From NCBI RefSeq assembly GCF_001484765.1, contig NZ_KQ947380.1:124001-188000 (forward strand): a stretch of 64,000 nucleotides of DNA, given 5' to 3'. Below are positions 46,296 through 59,149 of this stretch, one piece after another. The translations under genes and the position numbers were made by a program. Every line of letters starts with the position of its first letter. Within the stretch, counting starts at the first letter, position 1. Below the pieces are notes generated by a model. The model was not told where the DNA came from, ran no database searches, and saw nothing but the letters and a program-made list of their open reading frames with translations. The DNA is from Entomohabitans teleogrylli (GTDB lineage Bacteria; Pseudomonadota; Gammaproteobacteria; Enterobacterales; Enterobacteriaceae).

Positions 46296-47360
46296 ATGCG
46301 CGTTGCCGATTTTTCTTTCGAACTACCCGAATCCCTTATCGCCCATTATCCCCAGGCAAACCGCAGCGCCTGCCGCCTGTTGTCGCTGGACGGGCCGACC
46401 GGGGCGTTAACTCATGGCACTTTCACCGATCTGCTCGATAAGCTCAACCCCGGAGATTTGCTGGTTTTTAACAATACCCGGGTGATCCCGGCGCGGTTGT
46501 TTGGCCGTAAAGCCAGCGGCGGGCGTATCGAAATGCTGGTCGAGCGGATGCTCGACGACAAGCGCGTACTGGCTCATATCCGGGCCTCGAAAGCGCCGAA
46601 GCCGGGGGCGGAACTGCTGCTTGGCGATGATGAAAGTGTAAGCGCCACTATGGTGGCGCGCCAGGACGCGCTGTTCGAAGTGCAGTTTAACGACCCGCGC
46701 AGCGTGCTGGATATCCTGAATCAGGCCGGCCATATGCCGCTGCCGCCGTATATCGACCGTCCGGATGAAGAGGCGGATCGCGAGCTATACCAGACGGTAT
46801 ACAGTGAAAAACCCGGCGCCGTCGCGGCGCCTACCGCCGGTTTGCATTTTGATGAGCCGCTGCTGGCGGCGCTGCGCGCTAAAGGCGTGGAGATGGCGTT
46901 TGTCACCCTGCACGTCGGGGCCGGGACTTTTCAGCCGGTGCGGGTAGAGAGTATTGAAGACCACACCATGCATTCGGAATATGCCGAGGTGCCCCGGGAC
47001 GTGGTGGATGCGGTACTGGCCTGTAAAGCGCGCGGCAACCGGGTGATCGCGGTGGGCACCACGTCTGTGCGTTCGCTGGAAAGCGCGGCCCAGGCCGCCA
47101 GCGATGCGCTGATTGCGCCGTTTTTCGGCGATACGCAGATTTTTATCTATCCAGGCTATCAGTACCGGATTATTGATGCGCTGGTAACCAATTTCCACCT
47201 GCCGGAGTCGACCCTGATCATGCTGGTTTCCGCCTTTGCCGGCTATCGCCACACTCTGCATGCCTATCATCAGGCGGTCAAAGAGCAATATCGCTTTTTT
47301 AGCTACGGAGATGCGATGTTTATCACCTACAATCCGCAGGCGATTAACGAACGTCCTTAA
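46296..47360 (+). CDS. queA: S-adenosylmethionine:tRNA ribosyltransferase-isomerase
   Basis: 354 residues. It transfers and rearranges the ribosyl part of SAM onto 7-aminomethyl-7-deazaguanine in tRNA to make epoxyqueuosine. Family stretches: [48 protein letters not shown], [14 protein letters not shown] (here [13 protein letters not shown]) and [17 protein letters not shown]. First gene of the queA-tgt-yajC-secDF order, with 180 bp before tgt. Confidence 0.98.
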   Translation: MRVADFSFELPESLIAHYPQANRSACRLLSLDGPTGALTHGTFTDLLDKLNPGDLLVFNNTRVIPARLFGRKASGGRIEMLVERMLDDKRVLAHIRASKAPKPGAELLLGDDESVSATMVARQDALFEVQFNDPRSVLDILNQAGHMPLPPYIDRPDEEADRELYQTVYSEKPGAVAAPTAGLHFDEPLLAALRAKGVEMAFVTLHVGAGTFQPVRVESIEDHTMHSEYAEVPRDVVDAVLACKARGNRVIAVGTTSVRSLESAAQAASDALIAPFFGDTQIFIYPGYQYRIIDALVTNFHLPESTLIMLVSAFAGYRHTLHAYHQAVKEQYRFFSYGDAMFITYNPQAINERP

Positions 47361-47507
47361 TAAAAAAGGTGAATTTTAACCCGGGTAACGCTCGCTATCT
47401 TCCGGCGCAGCGTGTACGCTCCCGGGCTGCGCATTGCTCTGTGCCGGAATGCCGGTCGATGCGCCTGATTTTTCGCGCGGTGGGATTAACCCGCGGCGTT
47501 TTGTTAA

Positions 47508-48668
<1,161 letters not shown>

Positions 48669-48688
48669 TTAATAATGAGGGAATTTTA

Positions 48689-49021
48689 ATGAGCTTTTTC
48701 ATTTCTGATGCGGTTGCTGCCACAGGTGCTCCGGCGCAGGGTAGCCCGATGTCACTGATTCTTATGCTGGTGGTTTTCGGTCTGATTTTCTATTTCATGA
48801 TCCTGCGTCCTCAGCAGAAACGTACCAAAGAGCATAAGAAACTGATGGACTCCATCGCCAAAGGCGATGAAGTGCTGACCAACGGCGGTCTGGTTGGCCG
48901 CGTCACCAAAGTGGGTGAAAACGGTTATATCTCCATCGCGCTGAACGACACTAACGAAGTGGTCATTAAGCGTGATTTCGTCGCAGCGGTTCTGCCGAAA
49001 GGCACCATGAAGGCGCTGTAA
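48689..49021 (+). CDS. yajC: Sec translocase accessory subunit YajC
   Basis: 110 residues with one N-terminal membrane helix (MSLILMLVVFGLIFYFMILRP) and a cytoplasmic basic domain (RPQQKRTKEHKKLMDSI, KGDEVLTNGGLVGRV). It forms a complex with SecDF in the inner membrane. It follows tgt by 20 nt and precedes secD by 27 nt. Confidence 0.97.
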   Translation: MSFFISDAVAATGAPAQGSPMSLILMLVVFGLIFYFMILRPQQKRTKEHKKLMDSIAKGDEVLTNGGLVGRVTKVGENGYISIALNDTNEVVIKRDFVAAVLPKGTMKAL

Positions 49022-49048
49022 TTTTTTGTTTTCCCTAAGGGAACTGCC

Positions 49049-50896
49049 GTGTTAAACCGTTATCCTTTGTGGAAGTACATCATGCTGATCGTCGTTATCG
49101 TGGTCGGCCTGTTGTATGCGCTTCCCAACCTGTATGGTGAGGATCCGGCTGTTCAGATCACTGGCGCGCGCGGCGTCGCCGCCAGTGAGCAAACGCTGAT
49201 CCAGGTACAGAACACCTTAAAAGAAGAAAATATCACCGCGAAGTCGATAGCGCTGGAACAGGGCGCTATTCTGGCGCGTTTTGATTCCACCGATACGCAA
49301 CTGCGCGCTCGTGAAGCGATGATGAGCGTATTGGGTGATAAATACGTCGTGGCGCTTAACCTTGCGCCGGCGACCCCGCGCTGGCTGTCCGCCATTTACG
49401 CCGAGCCGATGAAGCTCGGTCTCGATCTGCGCGGCGGCGTTCACTTCCTGATGGAAGTGGATATGGAAACCGCGCTGGGTAAACTCCAGGAACAGAATAT
49501 CGACAGTCTGCGCAGCGACCTGCGTGAAAAAGGCATTGTCTGGACTAACGTCCGCAAGACCGATAACTACGGCGTAGGGATCACTTTCCGCGACGCTAAA
49601 TCCCGTGACGACGCTATCAGCTATCTGCAGTCGCGCCATCGGGATCTGGTGATCTCCAGCCAGGGGAGCACCGGTCTGGCGGCGGTGATGTCTGATGAAC
49701 GTCTGCGCGAAGCCCGCGAATACGCGGTGCAGCAGAACATCAATATCCTGCGTAACCGCGTTAACCAGCTCGGCGTTGCTGAACCGCTGGTGCAGCGTCA
49801 GGGCGCCGACCGCATTGTGGTTGAGCTGCCGGGTATCCAGGATACCGCGCGCGCGAAAGAGATCCTTGGCGCAACCGCAACGCTGGAATTCCGTCTGGTG
49901 AATACCAACGTCGATCAGGCTGCCGCCACTTCCGGGCGCGTGCCGGGCGACTCTGAGATTAAGCAGACCCGTGAAGGCCAGCCGGTAGTGCTGTTCAAGC
50001 GGGTGATCCTCACCGGCGACCACATTACCGACTCAACCTCCAGTCAGGATGAGTACAACCAGCCGCAGGTCAATATCTCCCTCGACAGCGCTGGCGGTAA
50101 CATCATGTCGAACTTCACCAAGGACAATATCGGCAAACCGATGGCGACCCTGTTCGTGGAGTATAAAGACAGCGGTAAGAAAGACGCCAACGGTCGTGCG
50201 GTACTGGTGAAGCAGGAAGAGGTGATTAACGTCGCCAATATCCAGTCTCGTCTGGGGAGCAGCTTCCGTATCACCGGTATCAACAACCCGAATGAAGCGC
50301 GCCAGCTTTCGCTGCTGCTGCGCGCCGGCGCGCTGATTGCGCCGATTCAGATTGTTGAAGAGCGCACCATCGGCCCGACGCTGGGGATGCAGAACATCAA
50401 GCAGGGTCTGGAAGCCTGTTTGTGGGGTCTGGTGGCCTCTATCGTCTTTATGGTGTTCTTCTATAAGAAATTTGGTCTGATCGCCACGACGGCGCTGATC
50501 GCCAACCTGGTGTTGATTGTCGGGGTAATGTCCCTGCTGCCGGGGGCGACGCTGACGATGCCGGGGATTGCCGGTATCGTGCTGACGCTGGCGGTGGCGG
50601 TGGACGCCAACGTACTGATAAACGAACGTATTAAGGAAGAGCTTAAGAACGGTCGTTCGGTGCAGCAGGCGATCCACGAAGGTTACAACGGCGCGTTCAG
50701 CTCAATCGTTGACGCCAACCTGACGACGTTGATTACTGCCGTAATTCTGTATGCTGTCGGTACTGGTTCCATTAAGGGCTTTGCTATCACCACCGCTATC
50801 GGTGTGGCGACCTCAATGTTTACCGCTATCGTCGGTACCCGTGCCATCGTAAACCTGTTGTACGGCGGCAAACGCATCAACAAGCTGTCTATCTGA
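49049..50896 (+). CDS. secD: protein translocase subunit SecD
   Basis: 615 residues. One N-terminal membrane helix, a large periplasmic domain (about 30-450), then five membrane helices, as is usual for SecD. Signature stretches: [55 protein letters not shown] and [15 protein letters not shown]. With SecF it uses the proton gradient to pull exported proteins outward. The start codon is GTG (49049). Confidence 0.98.
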   Translation: MLNRYPLWKYIMLIVVIVVGLLYALPNLYGEDPAVQITGARGVAASEQTLIQVQNTLKEENITAKSIALEQGAILARFDSTDTQLRAREAMMSVLGDKYVVALNLAPATPRWLSAIYAEPMKLGLDLRGGVHFLMEVDMETALGKLQEQNIDSLRSDLREKGIVWTNVRKTDNYGVGITFRDAKSRDDAISYLQSRHRDLVISSQGSTGLAAVMSDERLREAREYAVQQNINILRNRVNQLGVAEPLVQRQGADRIVVELPGIQDTARAKEILGATATLEFRLVNTNVDQAAATSGRVPGDSEIKQTREGQPVVLFKRVILTGDHITDSTSSQDEYNQPQVNISLDSAGGNIMSNFTKDNIGKPMATLFVEYKDSGKKDANGRAVLVKQEEVINVANIQSRLGSSFRITGINNPNEARQLSLLLRAGALIAPIQIVEERTIGPTLGMQNIKQGLEACLWGLVASIVFMVFFYKKFGLIATTALIANLVLIVGVMSLLPGATLTMPGIAGIVLTLAVAVDANVLINERIKEELKNGRSVQQAIHEGYNGAFSSIVDANLTTLITAVILYAVGTGSIKGFAITTAIGVATSMFTAIVGTRAIVNLLYGGKRINKLSI

Positions 50897-50906
50897 GGAG
50901 TGCGTT

Positions 50907-51878
50907 GTGGCACAGGATTATACTGTTGAACAATTGAACCACGGCCGTAAAGTCCATGACTTTATGCGCTGGGATACGCTGGCCTTCACCATTTCTGGCC
51001 TGTTACTGCTGGCGTCGGTGATTATCATGGGCGTACGCGGCTTTAACTGGGGCCTGGATTTCACTGGCGGTACGGTGATTGAAATCACGCTGGAAAAACC
51101 GGCGGAGATGGATGTCATGCGCGATGCGCTGGAGAAAGCCGGCTTCGCCGATCCGCTATTGCAGAACTTTGGCAGCAGCCGCGACGTGATGGTGCGTATG
51201 CCTCCGGTTCAGGGGGAAGCGGGCGGCCAGGAGCTGGGCAATAAGGTTATCAGCGTTATCAACGAAGCGACCAGCCAGCAGGGTACGGTAAAGCGGATTG
51301 AGTTCGTCGGACCAAGCGTTGGCGCGGATCTGGCCCAGGCCGGTAGCATGGCGCTGCTGGTGGCGTTGATCTGTATCCTGATTTACGTCGGGTTCCGCTT
51401 TGAATGGCGCCTGGCGCTGGGGGCGGTACTGGCGCTGGCGCACGACGTGGTGATTACCATGGGGGTGCTGTCGTTATTCCATATTGAGATTGACCTGACC
51501 ATCATCGCGTCGCTGATGTCGGTTATCGGTTACTCACTTAACGACAGCATCGTGGTGTCGGACCGTATTCGTGAGAATTTCCGCAAGATTCGCCGCGGTA
51601 CGCCTTACGAAATCTTTAACGTCTCCCTGACTCAGACCCTGAGCCGTACCCTGATGACCTCCGGTACCACGTTGGTGGTGGTACTGATGCTGTACATCTT
51701 CGGCGGCGCGATGCTGGAAGGCTTCTCGCTGACCATGCTGATCGGGGTGTCGATTGGTACTATCTCCTCTATTTATGTTGCTTCGGCGCTGGCGCTGAAG
51801 ATGGGCATGAAGCGCGAGCACATGCTGCAGCAGAAAGTCGAGAAAGAAGGGGCGGATCAGCCATCCATTCTGCCGTAA
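50907..51878 (+). CDS. secF: protein translocase subunit SecF
   Basis: 323 residues with six membrane segments and one periplasmic domain. Motifs: [26 protein letters not shown] and [19 protein letters not shown]. The start codon is GTG, 10 nt after the secD stop with GAGGAG inside the gap. The E. coli gene yajD that follows is absent. Confidence 0.98.
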   Translation: MAQDYTVEQLNHGRKVHDFMRWDTLAFTISGLLLLASVIIMGVRGFNWGLDFTGGTVIEITLEKPAEMDVMRDALEKAGFADPLLQNFGSSRDVMVRMPPVQGEAGGQELGNKVISVINEATSQQGTVKRIEFVGPSVGADLAQAGSMALLVALICILIYVGFRFEWRLALGAVLALAHDVVITMGVLSLFHIEIDLTIIASLMSVIGYSLNDSIVVSDRIRENFRKIRRGTPYEIFNVSLTQTLSRTLMTSGTTLVVVLMLYIFGGAMLEGFSLTMLIGVSIGTISSIYVASALALKMGMKREHMLQQKVEKEGADQPSILP

Positions 51879-51897
51879 TCGCCGATCCTTCCGCCTG

Positions 51898-51932
51898 AAA
51901 AACCGCAGCGCTTCGGCCCTGCGGTTTTTTTA
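51898..51932 (+). terminator. Rho-independent terminator after secF
   Basis: A stem AAAAACCGCAG / CTGCGGTTTTT with a 10-nt loop is followed by further Ts, 19 bp after the secF stop. It ends the queA-secF transcription unit. Confidence 0.9.
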
Positions 51933-52064
51933 TCCCTCAGCAAGGCGAGTTGCGCAGTAACAGCGGCAATCCATGGCGTTATCGGCGGCAGGGCAGCGTA
52001 CTACCAATAAAAAGGCCGCAAGGGAGCTCCTTCCGGCCTGTGTCATTGTCGGGAAATCCCGGGA

Positions 52065-52952
52065 TCAGAAGTTGTAGCCTGCCACCAGGTACCAACCCCA
52101 GCCGGTGGATTTCACGTTGAAGTTGCCGCTGCCGAAGTTCAGCTCCGCGCCATCGTTCCACTGACCGCCGTTATGGAAATAACGTGCAACCACCGAGTAG
52201 TGCCAGTGATCATAGTTCAGCGCCAGAATATGGCTGGAAGCGATGGAATCGCCGGTGCGCGCCTTCCTGCCGTTCAGATCGCGGAAGTCGTTGTCCCCGA
52301 GATCGGAGCCCCAGTCGAAGTTGGTGAAGCCGATATAGCTCAGGTTACCCCCCCACAACTGGGTAATCGGCACGAAGTACTTCACTTTAAAGCGGTAGCC
52401 GTCCCACTCGTTTTCATTGGCGGCGCCGTAGTTCTGCCACTGGTATTTGGCATACACATTCAGCGACAGGCTCATCGGCAGGCCGGTGTCGATATCGGTC
52501 CCGAGACCCATATACCAGGTGCTCTGGCGGCCGGATTTATTGCGGCCCATGTCGTAGATGTAGTTGTTGGCGAAATACCACTCTTTAAACGGGCCGAAAC
52601 TCAGGTCGGCGCCGGTCAGCTTATCAATTGAGAAACGCGGCTCAATTTCCATAAACAGCGGCGAACCGTGGTTCCAGATACCGCGGGCATTACTGTCGCC
52701 GCCGAAGAAGCGCGGCGCATCAATGTAGCCATAAAAGTCGAACCAGTCTTTTTTGGCAAAGGCTTCATATTCCAGGTAGGTGTCGTTACGTAATTGCGGC
52801 CCGAAGCGGGTGTGGTAACTGCCCACGACATTGACGCTCTGGTGCCACCAGTCAGAGAGGAATTCCCCTTTGCTGTCATTTTCAGCTGCGTTGGCAGCGT
52901 AAGAGCCGGTAAGCGCCAGCGCGGCGCCGGCAGCGAGGACTATTTTTTTCAT
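52065..52952 (-). CDS. tsx: nucleoside-specific outer-membrane channel Tsx
   Basis: 295 residues. A signal peptide (about 1-22, ANA/AEND) is followed by a 12-strand barrel with the Tsx pattern [68 protein letters not shown], and a terminal [12 protein letters not shown]. It admits nucleosides and serves as a phage and colicin receptor. The 326-bp upstream region holds a CRP-type site and a LacI/PurR-type palindrome, in keeping with the known CRP and CytR control in E. coli. Confidence 0.97.
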   Translation of the reverse strand: MKKIVLAAGAALALTGSYAANAAENDSKGEFLSDWWHQSVNVVGSYHTRFGPQLRNDTYLEYEAFAKKDWFDFYGYIDAPRFFGGDSNARGIWNHGSPLFMEIEPRFSIDKLTGADLSFGPFKEWYFANNYIYDMGRNKSGRQSTWYMGLGTDIDTGLPMSLSLNVYAKYQWQNYGAANENEWDGYRFKVKYFVPITQLWGGNLSYIGFTNFDWGSDLGDNDFRDLNGRKARTGDSIASSHILALNYDHWHYSVVARYFHNGGQWNDGAELNFGSGNFNVKSTGWGWYLVAGYNF

Positions 52953-53089
52953 CTTTTGCCACTGTTTAATGTGTTAACCCAAGGCGGGAGTGAAATATCA
53001 GGGAACGTTTTTCTACTCCGGGAAATATCACGGCTATTATAGAAATGACTGCTCACAAAAATATGTGTTGTTTCACATTTTTACCATAA

Positions 53090-53105
53090 GCGTAATCGAT
53101 TGCGT
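53090..53105. promoter_or_regulatory. PurR/CytR-like operator upstream of tsx
   Basis: On the minus strand the site reads ACGCAATCGATTACGC, which agrees with the PurR consensus ANGCAANCGNTTNCNT at all but the last defined position. It lies about 140 bp upstream of the tsx start. CytR, a close relative of PurR, controls tsx in E. coli, so either protein could bind; this is inference from the motif. Confidence 0.4.
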
Positions 53106-53198
53106 TCACGTTTATGCCAATGTAAAGCGCAAAATTCTACTCATAAGCCAGCATGAAGCAAATTTTTATGGAATCAAAAAATTTTGTTACTTTTTAAA

Positions 53199-53214
53199 TG
53201 TGATAGAGATCATG
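53199..53214. promoter_or_regulatory. CRP-like site upstream of tsx
   Basis: The site reads TGTGA, six bases, TCATG: 8 of 10 consensus positions. It is about 250 bp upstream of the tsx start, far for simple activation but within the range of multi-site CRP/CytR promoters. Confidence 0.4.
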
Positions 53215-53278
53215 TTTTGCGCTATGGCTGGCGATGCCGTTCAGGGCCGCAGCACACTGCGGCCCGTGGGCGAGGGTA

Positions 53279-53818
53279 TCAGTTGACGGGTTGTACATCG
53301 TGGAGTCGGACAAAGCCGAGGCGCTGGGGAGAAATCCCCTCCAGGCGCAGCGGGACCGCTATTTCGCTCGGGACCCGCAGGCTGGCCGGCAACTGAATTA
53401 TCTGGCGCTGTACATTTACTTCCTGATAGTGCTCCAGCGTGCCCTGTAGCTCTCCCCATTCGACCTCAGCGCTGAAGGCCGGCAACGGTTGATTATCCGG
53501 GCCATGAATCGTCAGAGTGGTCTGGCTACCGTTTTCCCCGGCGACCACCTGGCTTAATGCCAGGCGCAGCGTACCAATCTGGCTGTCCAGCAGCGCGGGC
53601 CCATTGGCTCCAGGCAGCAGCCAGGCGCCGACGGTGGAGTGCGCGTTGAGGGTGTTCTGCTGGCCGAGTTTAATGCTCTGTTCGCTCAGCCGGGTCATCT
53701 GCTGGTCAAGAGCGCGAATCTCGTGGCTGACCTGACTGACCGGCGGCTGTTGGGCGCAGGCTGTCAGCAGCAGCCACAGGGCGGGCAGGGTGATTTTCAG
53801 GTAAGTGACTGGTCTCAT
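53279..53818 (-). CDS. yajI: YajI lipoprotein (DUF3251)
   Basis: 179 residues, as in E. coli YajI. A lipoprotein signal ends at LLTAC (Cys21), followed by Ala, so outer-membrane sorting is expected. A short helical stretch (HEIRALDQQMTRLSEQSIKLGQQ) precedes a beta-rich domain. Function unknown. The start at 53818 has AGGAAAA upstream. It is divergent from nrdR. Confidence 0.93.
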   Translation of the reverse strand: MRPVTYLKITLPALWLLLTACAQQPPVSQVSHEIRALDQQMTRLSEQSIKLGQQNTLNAHSTVGAWLLPGANGPALLDSQIGTLRLALSQVVAGENGSQTTLTIHGPDNQPLPAFSAEVEWGELQGTLEHYQEVNVQRQIIQLPASLRVPSEIAVPLRLEGISPQRLGFVRLHDVQPVN

Positions 53819-53856
53819 AAGTAATTTTCCTGTCTGATTTCCGGGGAACATGGTAG

Positions 53857-54417
<561 letters not shown>

Positions 54418-54422
54418 TCCTC

Positions 54423-55526
<1,104 letters not shown>

Positions 55527-55610
55527 GCTGGCGGAAAACGTAAGCAGCAGATAAAAGATTATGGTAAAATCCGCCCCCCTCAGGGGGGACTGAACCCGTT
55601 AAGGATAAGT

Positions 55611-56081
55611 ATGAACATTATTGAAGCTAACGTTGCTGCCCCGGACGCCCGTATCGCCATCACCATTGCGCGTTTTAACAACTTCATCAATGACAGCCTG
55701 CTGGACGGCGCGGTGGATGCCCTCAAGCGTATCGGCCAGGTGAAAGACGCCAACATCACGGTAGTCTGGGTGCCTGGCGCCTATGAGCTGCCGCTGGCGG
55801 CCGGCGCGCTGGCCAAATCGGGCAAATACGATGCGGTTGTCGCGCTGGGTACCGTGATTCGCGGCGGCACCGCCCACTTTGAATATGTGGCCGGCGGCGC
55901 CAGCAACGGTTTGTCCCACGTGGCCCAGGAGGCCGGTATTCCGGTCGCTTTTGGCGTATTGACCACGGAAAGTATTGAACAGGCCATCGAACGCGCTGGT
56001 ACTAAAGCCGGTAATAAAGGCGCCGAAGCGGCGCTGACCGCGCTGGAAATGATTAATGTGTTAAAAGCCATCAAGGCTTGA
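55611..56081 (+). CDS. ribH: 6,7-dimethyl-8-ribityllumazine synthase
   Basis: 156 residues (called ribE in E. coli). It joins the ribityl-aminouracil from RibD's product with dihydroxybutanone phosphate. Motifs: [33 protein letters not shown], the phosphate site [14 protein letters not shown], and [24 protein letters not shown]. It assembles into an icosahedral shell. An 84-bp gap follows ribD. Confidence 0.98.
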   Translation: MNIIEANVAAPDARIAITIARFNNFINDSLLDGAVDALKRIGQVKDANITVVWVPGAYELPLAAGALAKSGKYDAVVALGTVIRGGTAHFEYVAGGASNGLSHVAQEAGIPVAFGVLTTESIEQAIERAGTKAGNKGAEAALTALEMINVLKAIKA

Positions 56082-56100
56082 TTTTAGTAAGGGGAATTTT

Positions 56101-56520
56101 GTGAAACCTGCTGCTCGTCACCGCGCCCGCGAGTGCGCCGTCCAGGCGCTGTACTCCTGGCAGTTATCCAGAAACGACATCGCCGATGTTGAATACCAGT
56201 TCCTGGCGGAACAGGACGTAAAAGATGTGGACGTCAACTATTTCCGCGAGCTGCTGGCCGGTGTGGCAACGAACAGCGCCTACCTTGACGGGTTAATGCA
56301 GCCCTGGCTGTCCCGCCAGTTGGATGAGCTGGGTCAGGTAGAAAAGGCGGTGCTGCGTATTGCGCTCTATGAGTTAGCCAAACGCGCCGATGTGCCTTAC
56401 AAAGTGGCCATCAACGAGGCGATCGAACTGGCGAAAACCTTCGGCGCCGAGGACAGCCACAAATTTGTTAACGGCGTACTCGACAAGGCTGCCCCACAAA
56501 TTCGTCCCCACAAGAAGTAA
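56101..56520 (+). CDS. nusB: transcription antitermination factor NusB
   Basis: 139 residues, all-helical. It binds BoxA RNA with NusE (S10) in rRNA antitermination. Motifs: [18 protein letters not shown] and [30 protein letters not shown]. The start codon is GTG with AAGGGG upstream, 19 nt after ribH. Confidence 0.98.
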   Translation: MKPAARHRARECAVQALYSWQLSRNDIADVEYQFLAEQDVKDVDVNYFRELLAGVATNSAYLDGLMQPWLSRQLDELGQVEKAVLRIALYELAKRADVPYKVAINEAIELAKTFGAEDSHKFVNGVLDKAAPQIRPHKK

Positions 56521-56525
56521 TGACA

Positions 56526-56555
56526 GGGCCGGGCTATCCGGCCTTCGTTTCTTTT
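56526..56555 (+). terminator. terminator or attenuator between nusB and thiL
   Basis: A 6-bp GC stem (GGCCGG / CCGGCC) with a 5-nt loop is followed by the T-rich stretch TTCGTTTCTTTT. It lies in the 57-bp gap before thiL, so it may lower read-through into thiL-pgpA. Confidence 0.6.
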
Positions 56556-56577
56556 ACCCCCTGCTGAGGCAAAACCT

Positions 56578-57555
56578 ATGGCATGCGGCGAATTTTCACT
56601 GATTACCCGCTACTTCGATCGCGTCCGAAATGCCCGGCGCGATGTGGAAACCGGCATTGGCGATGACTGCGCGCTGTTGATCGTTCCGGAAAAGCAGGTA
56701 CTGGCGATCAGTACCGATACACTGGTCTGCGGGATTCACTTCCTGGAGGATATCGATCCCCGGGATCTCGGCTATAAAGCGCTGGCGGTAAATCTGAGCG
56801 ATCTGGCGGCGATGGGCGCCGATCCGGCCTGGCTGACGCTGGCGCTGACCCTGCCGGATATCGACGAGGTGTGGCTGGAAGCCTTCAGCGACAGTCTGTT
56901 TGAACTGCTGAATTACTATGATATGCAGCTTATCGGCGGCGATACCACACGCGGTCCGCTGGCGATGACGCTGGGGATCCACGGTCTGGTGCCGGCGGGG
57001 CGCGCCCTGAAGCGCAGCGGCGCCCGGCCGGGCGACTGGATCTATGTCACCGGTACCCCGGGGGACAGCGCCGCCGGGCTGGCGATACTCCAGCAGCGTT
57101 TGCAGGGGGCGTCGCCAGAGCAGGCGGATTATCTGGTGAAACGCCATTTGCGCCCCACGCCGCGCATTCTTCATGGTCAGGCGTTGCGCGACCTGGCAAG
57201 CAGCGCTATTGATCTTTCCGACGGCCTGGTCTCCGATCTCGGGCATATTCTGGCCGCCAGTCAGTGCGGCGCCAGAGTGGATGTCGATACGTTACCGCTT
57301 TCCGCGCCGCTGCGCGCCTGCGTTGAACCGCAGCAGGCGCTGCGCTGGGCGCTGGCGGGGGGCGAGGATTATGAGCTGTGCTTTACAGTGCCGGAGATGA
57401 ACCGCGGCGCGGTGGATGTGGCTCTCAGCAATCTTGGCGTGCCGGTTACCTGCATTGGGCAGATTGTCGCCCCTTCAGAGGGGTTACAGTTTGTGCGCGA
57501 CGGGCTGCCGGTACAATTTGACTGGAAAGGTTATGATCACTTCGCAACCTCATAA
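56578..57555 (+). CDS. thiL: thiamine-monophosphate kinase
   Basis: 325 residues, PurM-like fold. It phosphorylates thiamine phosphate to the diphosphate cofactor. Motifs: [65 protein letters not shown] and [10 protein letters not shown]. The following pgpA gene starts inside it, 23 nt before its stop. Confidence 0.98.
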   Translation: MACGEFSLITRYFDRVRNARRDVETGIGDDCALLIVPEKQVLAISTDTLVCGIHFLEDIDPRDLGYKALAVNLSDLAAMGADPAWLTLALTLPDIDEVWLEAFSDSLFELLNYYDMQLIGGDTTRGPLAMTLGIHGLVPAGRALKRSGARPGDWIYVTGTPGDSAAGLAILQQRLQGASPEQADYLVKRHLRPTPRILHGQALRDLASSAIDLSDGLVSDLGHILAASQCGARVDVDTLPLSAPLRACVEPQQALRWALAGGEDYELCFTVPEMNRGAVDVALSNLGVPVTCIGQIVAPSEGLQFVRDGLPVQFDWKGYDHFATS

Positions 57556-58048
57556 GGATGTGGCGAAAAGCCGTCTGCGTCTGAGCAATCCCTGGCATTT
57601 ACTGGCCACCGGGTTTGGCAGCGGCCTGAGTCCGGTAGTGCCCGGCACCATGGGATCGCTGGCGGCGATCCCCTTCTGGTGCCTGCTCATTTTATTGCCC
57701 TGGCAGCTCTATTCGCTGGCTATCATGCTTGGTATTTGTATCGGCGTTTATTTGTGCCACGTAACCGCCCGGGACATGGGCGTTCACGATCACGGCAGTA
57801 TTGTCTGGGATGAGTTTATCGGTATGTGGATCACTCTGATGGCGCTGCCGGTCAATAACTGGCAGTGGGTGCTGACAGGGTTTGTGGTGTTCCGGGTTTT
57901 CGATATGTGGAAGCCGTGGCCGATCCGCTGGTTCGATCGCAATGTTCATGGCGGCATGGGGATCATGGTGGATGATATCGTCGCCGGGGTGATCTCCGCC
58001 GGGATTATTTATCTGATCGGCCACTACTGGCCTGTCGGCCTGCTGTAA
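57533..58048 (+). CDS. pgpA: phosphatidylglycerophosphatase A
   Basis: 171 residues with several membrane segments. It removes phosphate from phosphatidylglycerophosphate in the inner membrane. Motifs: [37 protein letters not shown] and the C-terminal [14 protein letters not shown]. The start at 57533 overlaps thiL by 23 nt, matching the length of E. coli PgpA (172). Confidence 0.96.
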   Translation: MITSQPHKDVAKSRLRLSNPWHLLATGFGSGLSPVVPGTMGSLAAIPFWCLLILLPWQLYSLAIMLGICIGVYLCHVTARDMGVHDHGSIVWDEFIGMWITLMALPVNNWQWVLTGFVVFRVFDMWKPWPIRWFDRNVHGGMGIMVDDIVAGVISAGIIYLIGHYWPVGLL

Positions 58049-58074
58049 AGAGCGGCGCAGAACCCGCGCGCCAG

Positions 58075-58104
58075 GGCCAGAAAACGATGCTTTCTGGCCT
58101 TTTG
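58075..58104. terminator. terminator between convergent pgpA and yajO
   Basis: A perfect 9-bp stem (GGCCAGAAA / TTTCTGGCC) with a 7-nt loop is followed by TTTT. It sits between the two convergent genes. Confidence 0.85.
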
Positions 58105-58114
58105 CGTTTGCAGG

Positions 58115-59089
58115 CTACTTAAAGCCCACTACGTGATGGGGACGGTATACCGTTTCCAGTTCGGCGACTTCCTGCTCAGTAAGGGTTAAATCGGGGGCCT
58201 CGAGCAGTTCATCCAACTGTTCCTGGCGCGAAGCGCCAATGATCGGCGCGGCAATGGCTGGTTTACTCAGTAGCCAGGCCAGCGCGACCTGGGCGCGGGT
58301 CGCGCCCCTTTCCCGCGCTACGTTCGCCAGCCGCCCGGCGATTTGCGCATCGTTGTCTTCACTGTCCTGGTACAGGGTTTTACCAAATTCATCCGAGACC
58401 ACCCGGGCGGTCGTCTCCCCCCACGGGCGGGTGAGACGCCCGCGGGCCAGCGGGCTCCACGGGATCACCGCGACCCCTTCTGCGTAGCACAGCGGCAGCA
58501 TTTCCCGCTCCTCTTCGCGCTGGATCAGGTTGTACTGATCCTGCATAGTGACAAAGCGAATCCAGCCGTGTCTGTCCTGGGTGTATAACGCTTTGGCGAA
58601 CTGCCATGCGTACATTGAGGAGGCGCCGATATAGCGCGCTTTGCCGGCTTTGACGACGTCATGCAGAGCTTCCAGGGTCTCTTCCAGCGGGGTGTTGTAG
58701 TCCCAGCGGTGGATTTGCAGCAGATCGACATAATCCATGCCCAGCCGGCGCAGACTGTCATCAATTGAGCGCAGGATCTGCGCCCGGGACAGTCCTTCAG
58801 CCAGGTCGCCTGTCTGATGGTAGACTTTGGTCGCCACCACCACGTCATCGCGACGGGCAAAATCTTTCAGCGCCCGGCCGACGATCTCTTCGCTGCTGCC
58901 GTCGGAATAGCTATTAGCGGTATCGAAGAAGTTGATGCCTTTTTCCAGCGCGCGCTGAATAATCGGGCGACTGCTCTCTTCCGGCAGTGTCCAGGCGTGT
59001 TTACCCCGGGTCGGTTCGCCGAAGGTCATACAGCCGAGGCACAGCCGGGAGACCCGCAGGTCGGTGTTTCCTAACGTGTTGTATTGCAT
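58115..59089 (-). CDS. yajO: aldo/keto reductase YajO
   Basis: 324 residues. A TIM-barrel NADPH-dependent oxidoreductase: FFDTANSYSDGSSEEIVGRAL carries the catalytic Asp and Tyr, VVVATKVYHQ the Lys, and DLLQIHRWDYNTPLEETLEAL the His. In E. coli YajO has been linked to 1-deoxyxylulose metabolism, and it adjoins dxs here as there. It is transcribed in the same direction as dxs, 60 bp downstream of it. Confidence 0.95.
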   Translation of the reverse strand: MQYNTLGNTDLRVSRLCLGCMTFGEPTRGKHAWTLPEESSRPIIQRALEKGINFFDTANSYSDGSSEEIVGRALKDFARRDDVVVATKVYHQTGDLAEGLSRAQILRSIDDSLRRLGMDYVDLLQIHRWDYNTPLEETLEALHDVVKAGKARYIGASSMYAWQFAKALYTQDRHGWIRFVTMQDQYNLIQREEEREMLPLCYAEGVAVIPWSPLARGRLTRPWGETTARVVSDEFGKTLYQDSEDNDAQIAGRLANVARERGATRAQVALAWLLSKPAIAAPIIGASRQEQLDELLEAPDLTLTEQEVAELETVYRPHHVVGFK

Positions 59090-59149
59090 AGTGCCACTCC
59101 TGCTGATTCAGGGACATCTTTACATCATAGCAGGAGCGGCGGCAGAGGA

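Larger units (their letters stand above)
52953..53278. other. tsx promoter region and yajI 3' region
   Basis: 326 bp, AT-rich in the part next to tsx. It contains the palindrome at 53090-53105, a CRP-like site at 53199-53214 and a GC-rich stem-loop (GGGCCGCAG / CTGCGGCCC, 4-nt loop) at 53244-53265 just after the yajI stop. No gene is seen. Confidence 0.65.

Noticed and set aside
53244-53265. GC-rich stem-loop after yajI as a repetitive extragenic palindrome
   Set aside because: It is a single hairpin without the REP consensus and without copies elsewhere in the window; more likely the 3' end structure of yajI.
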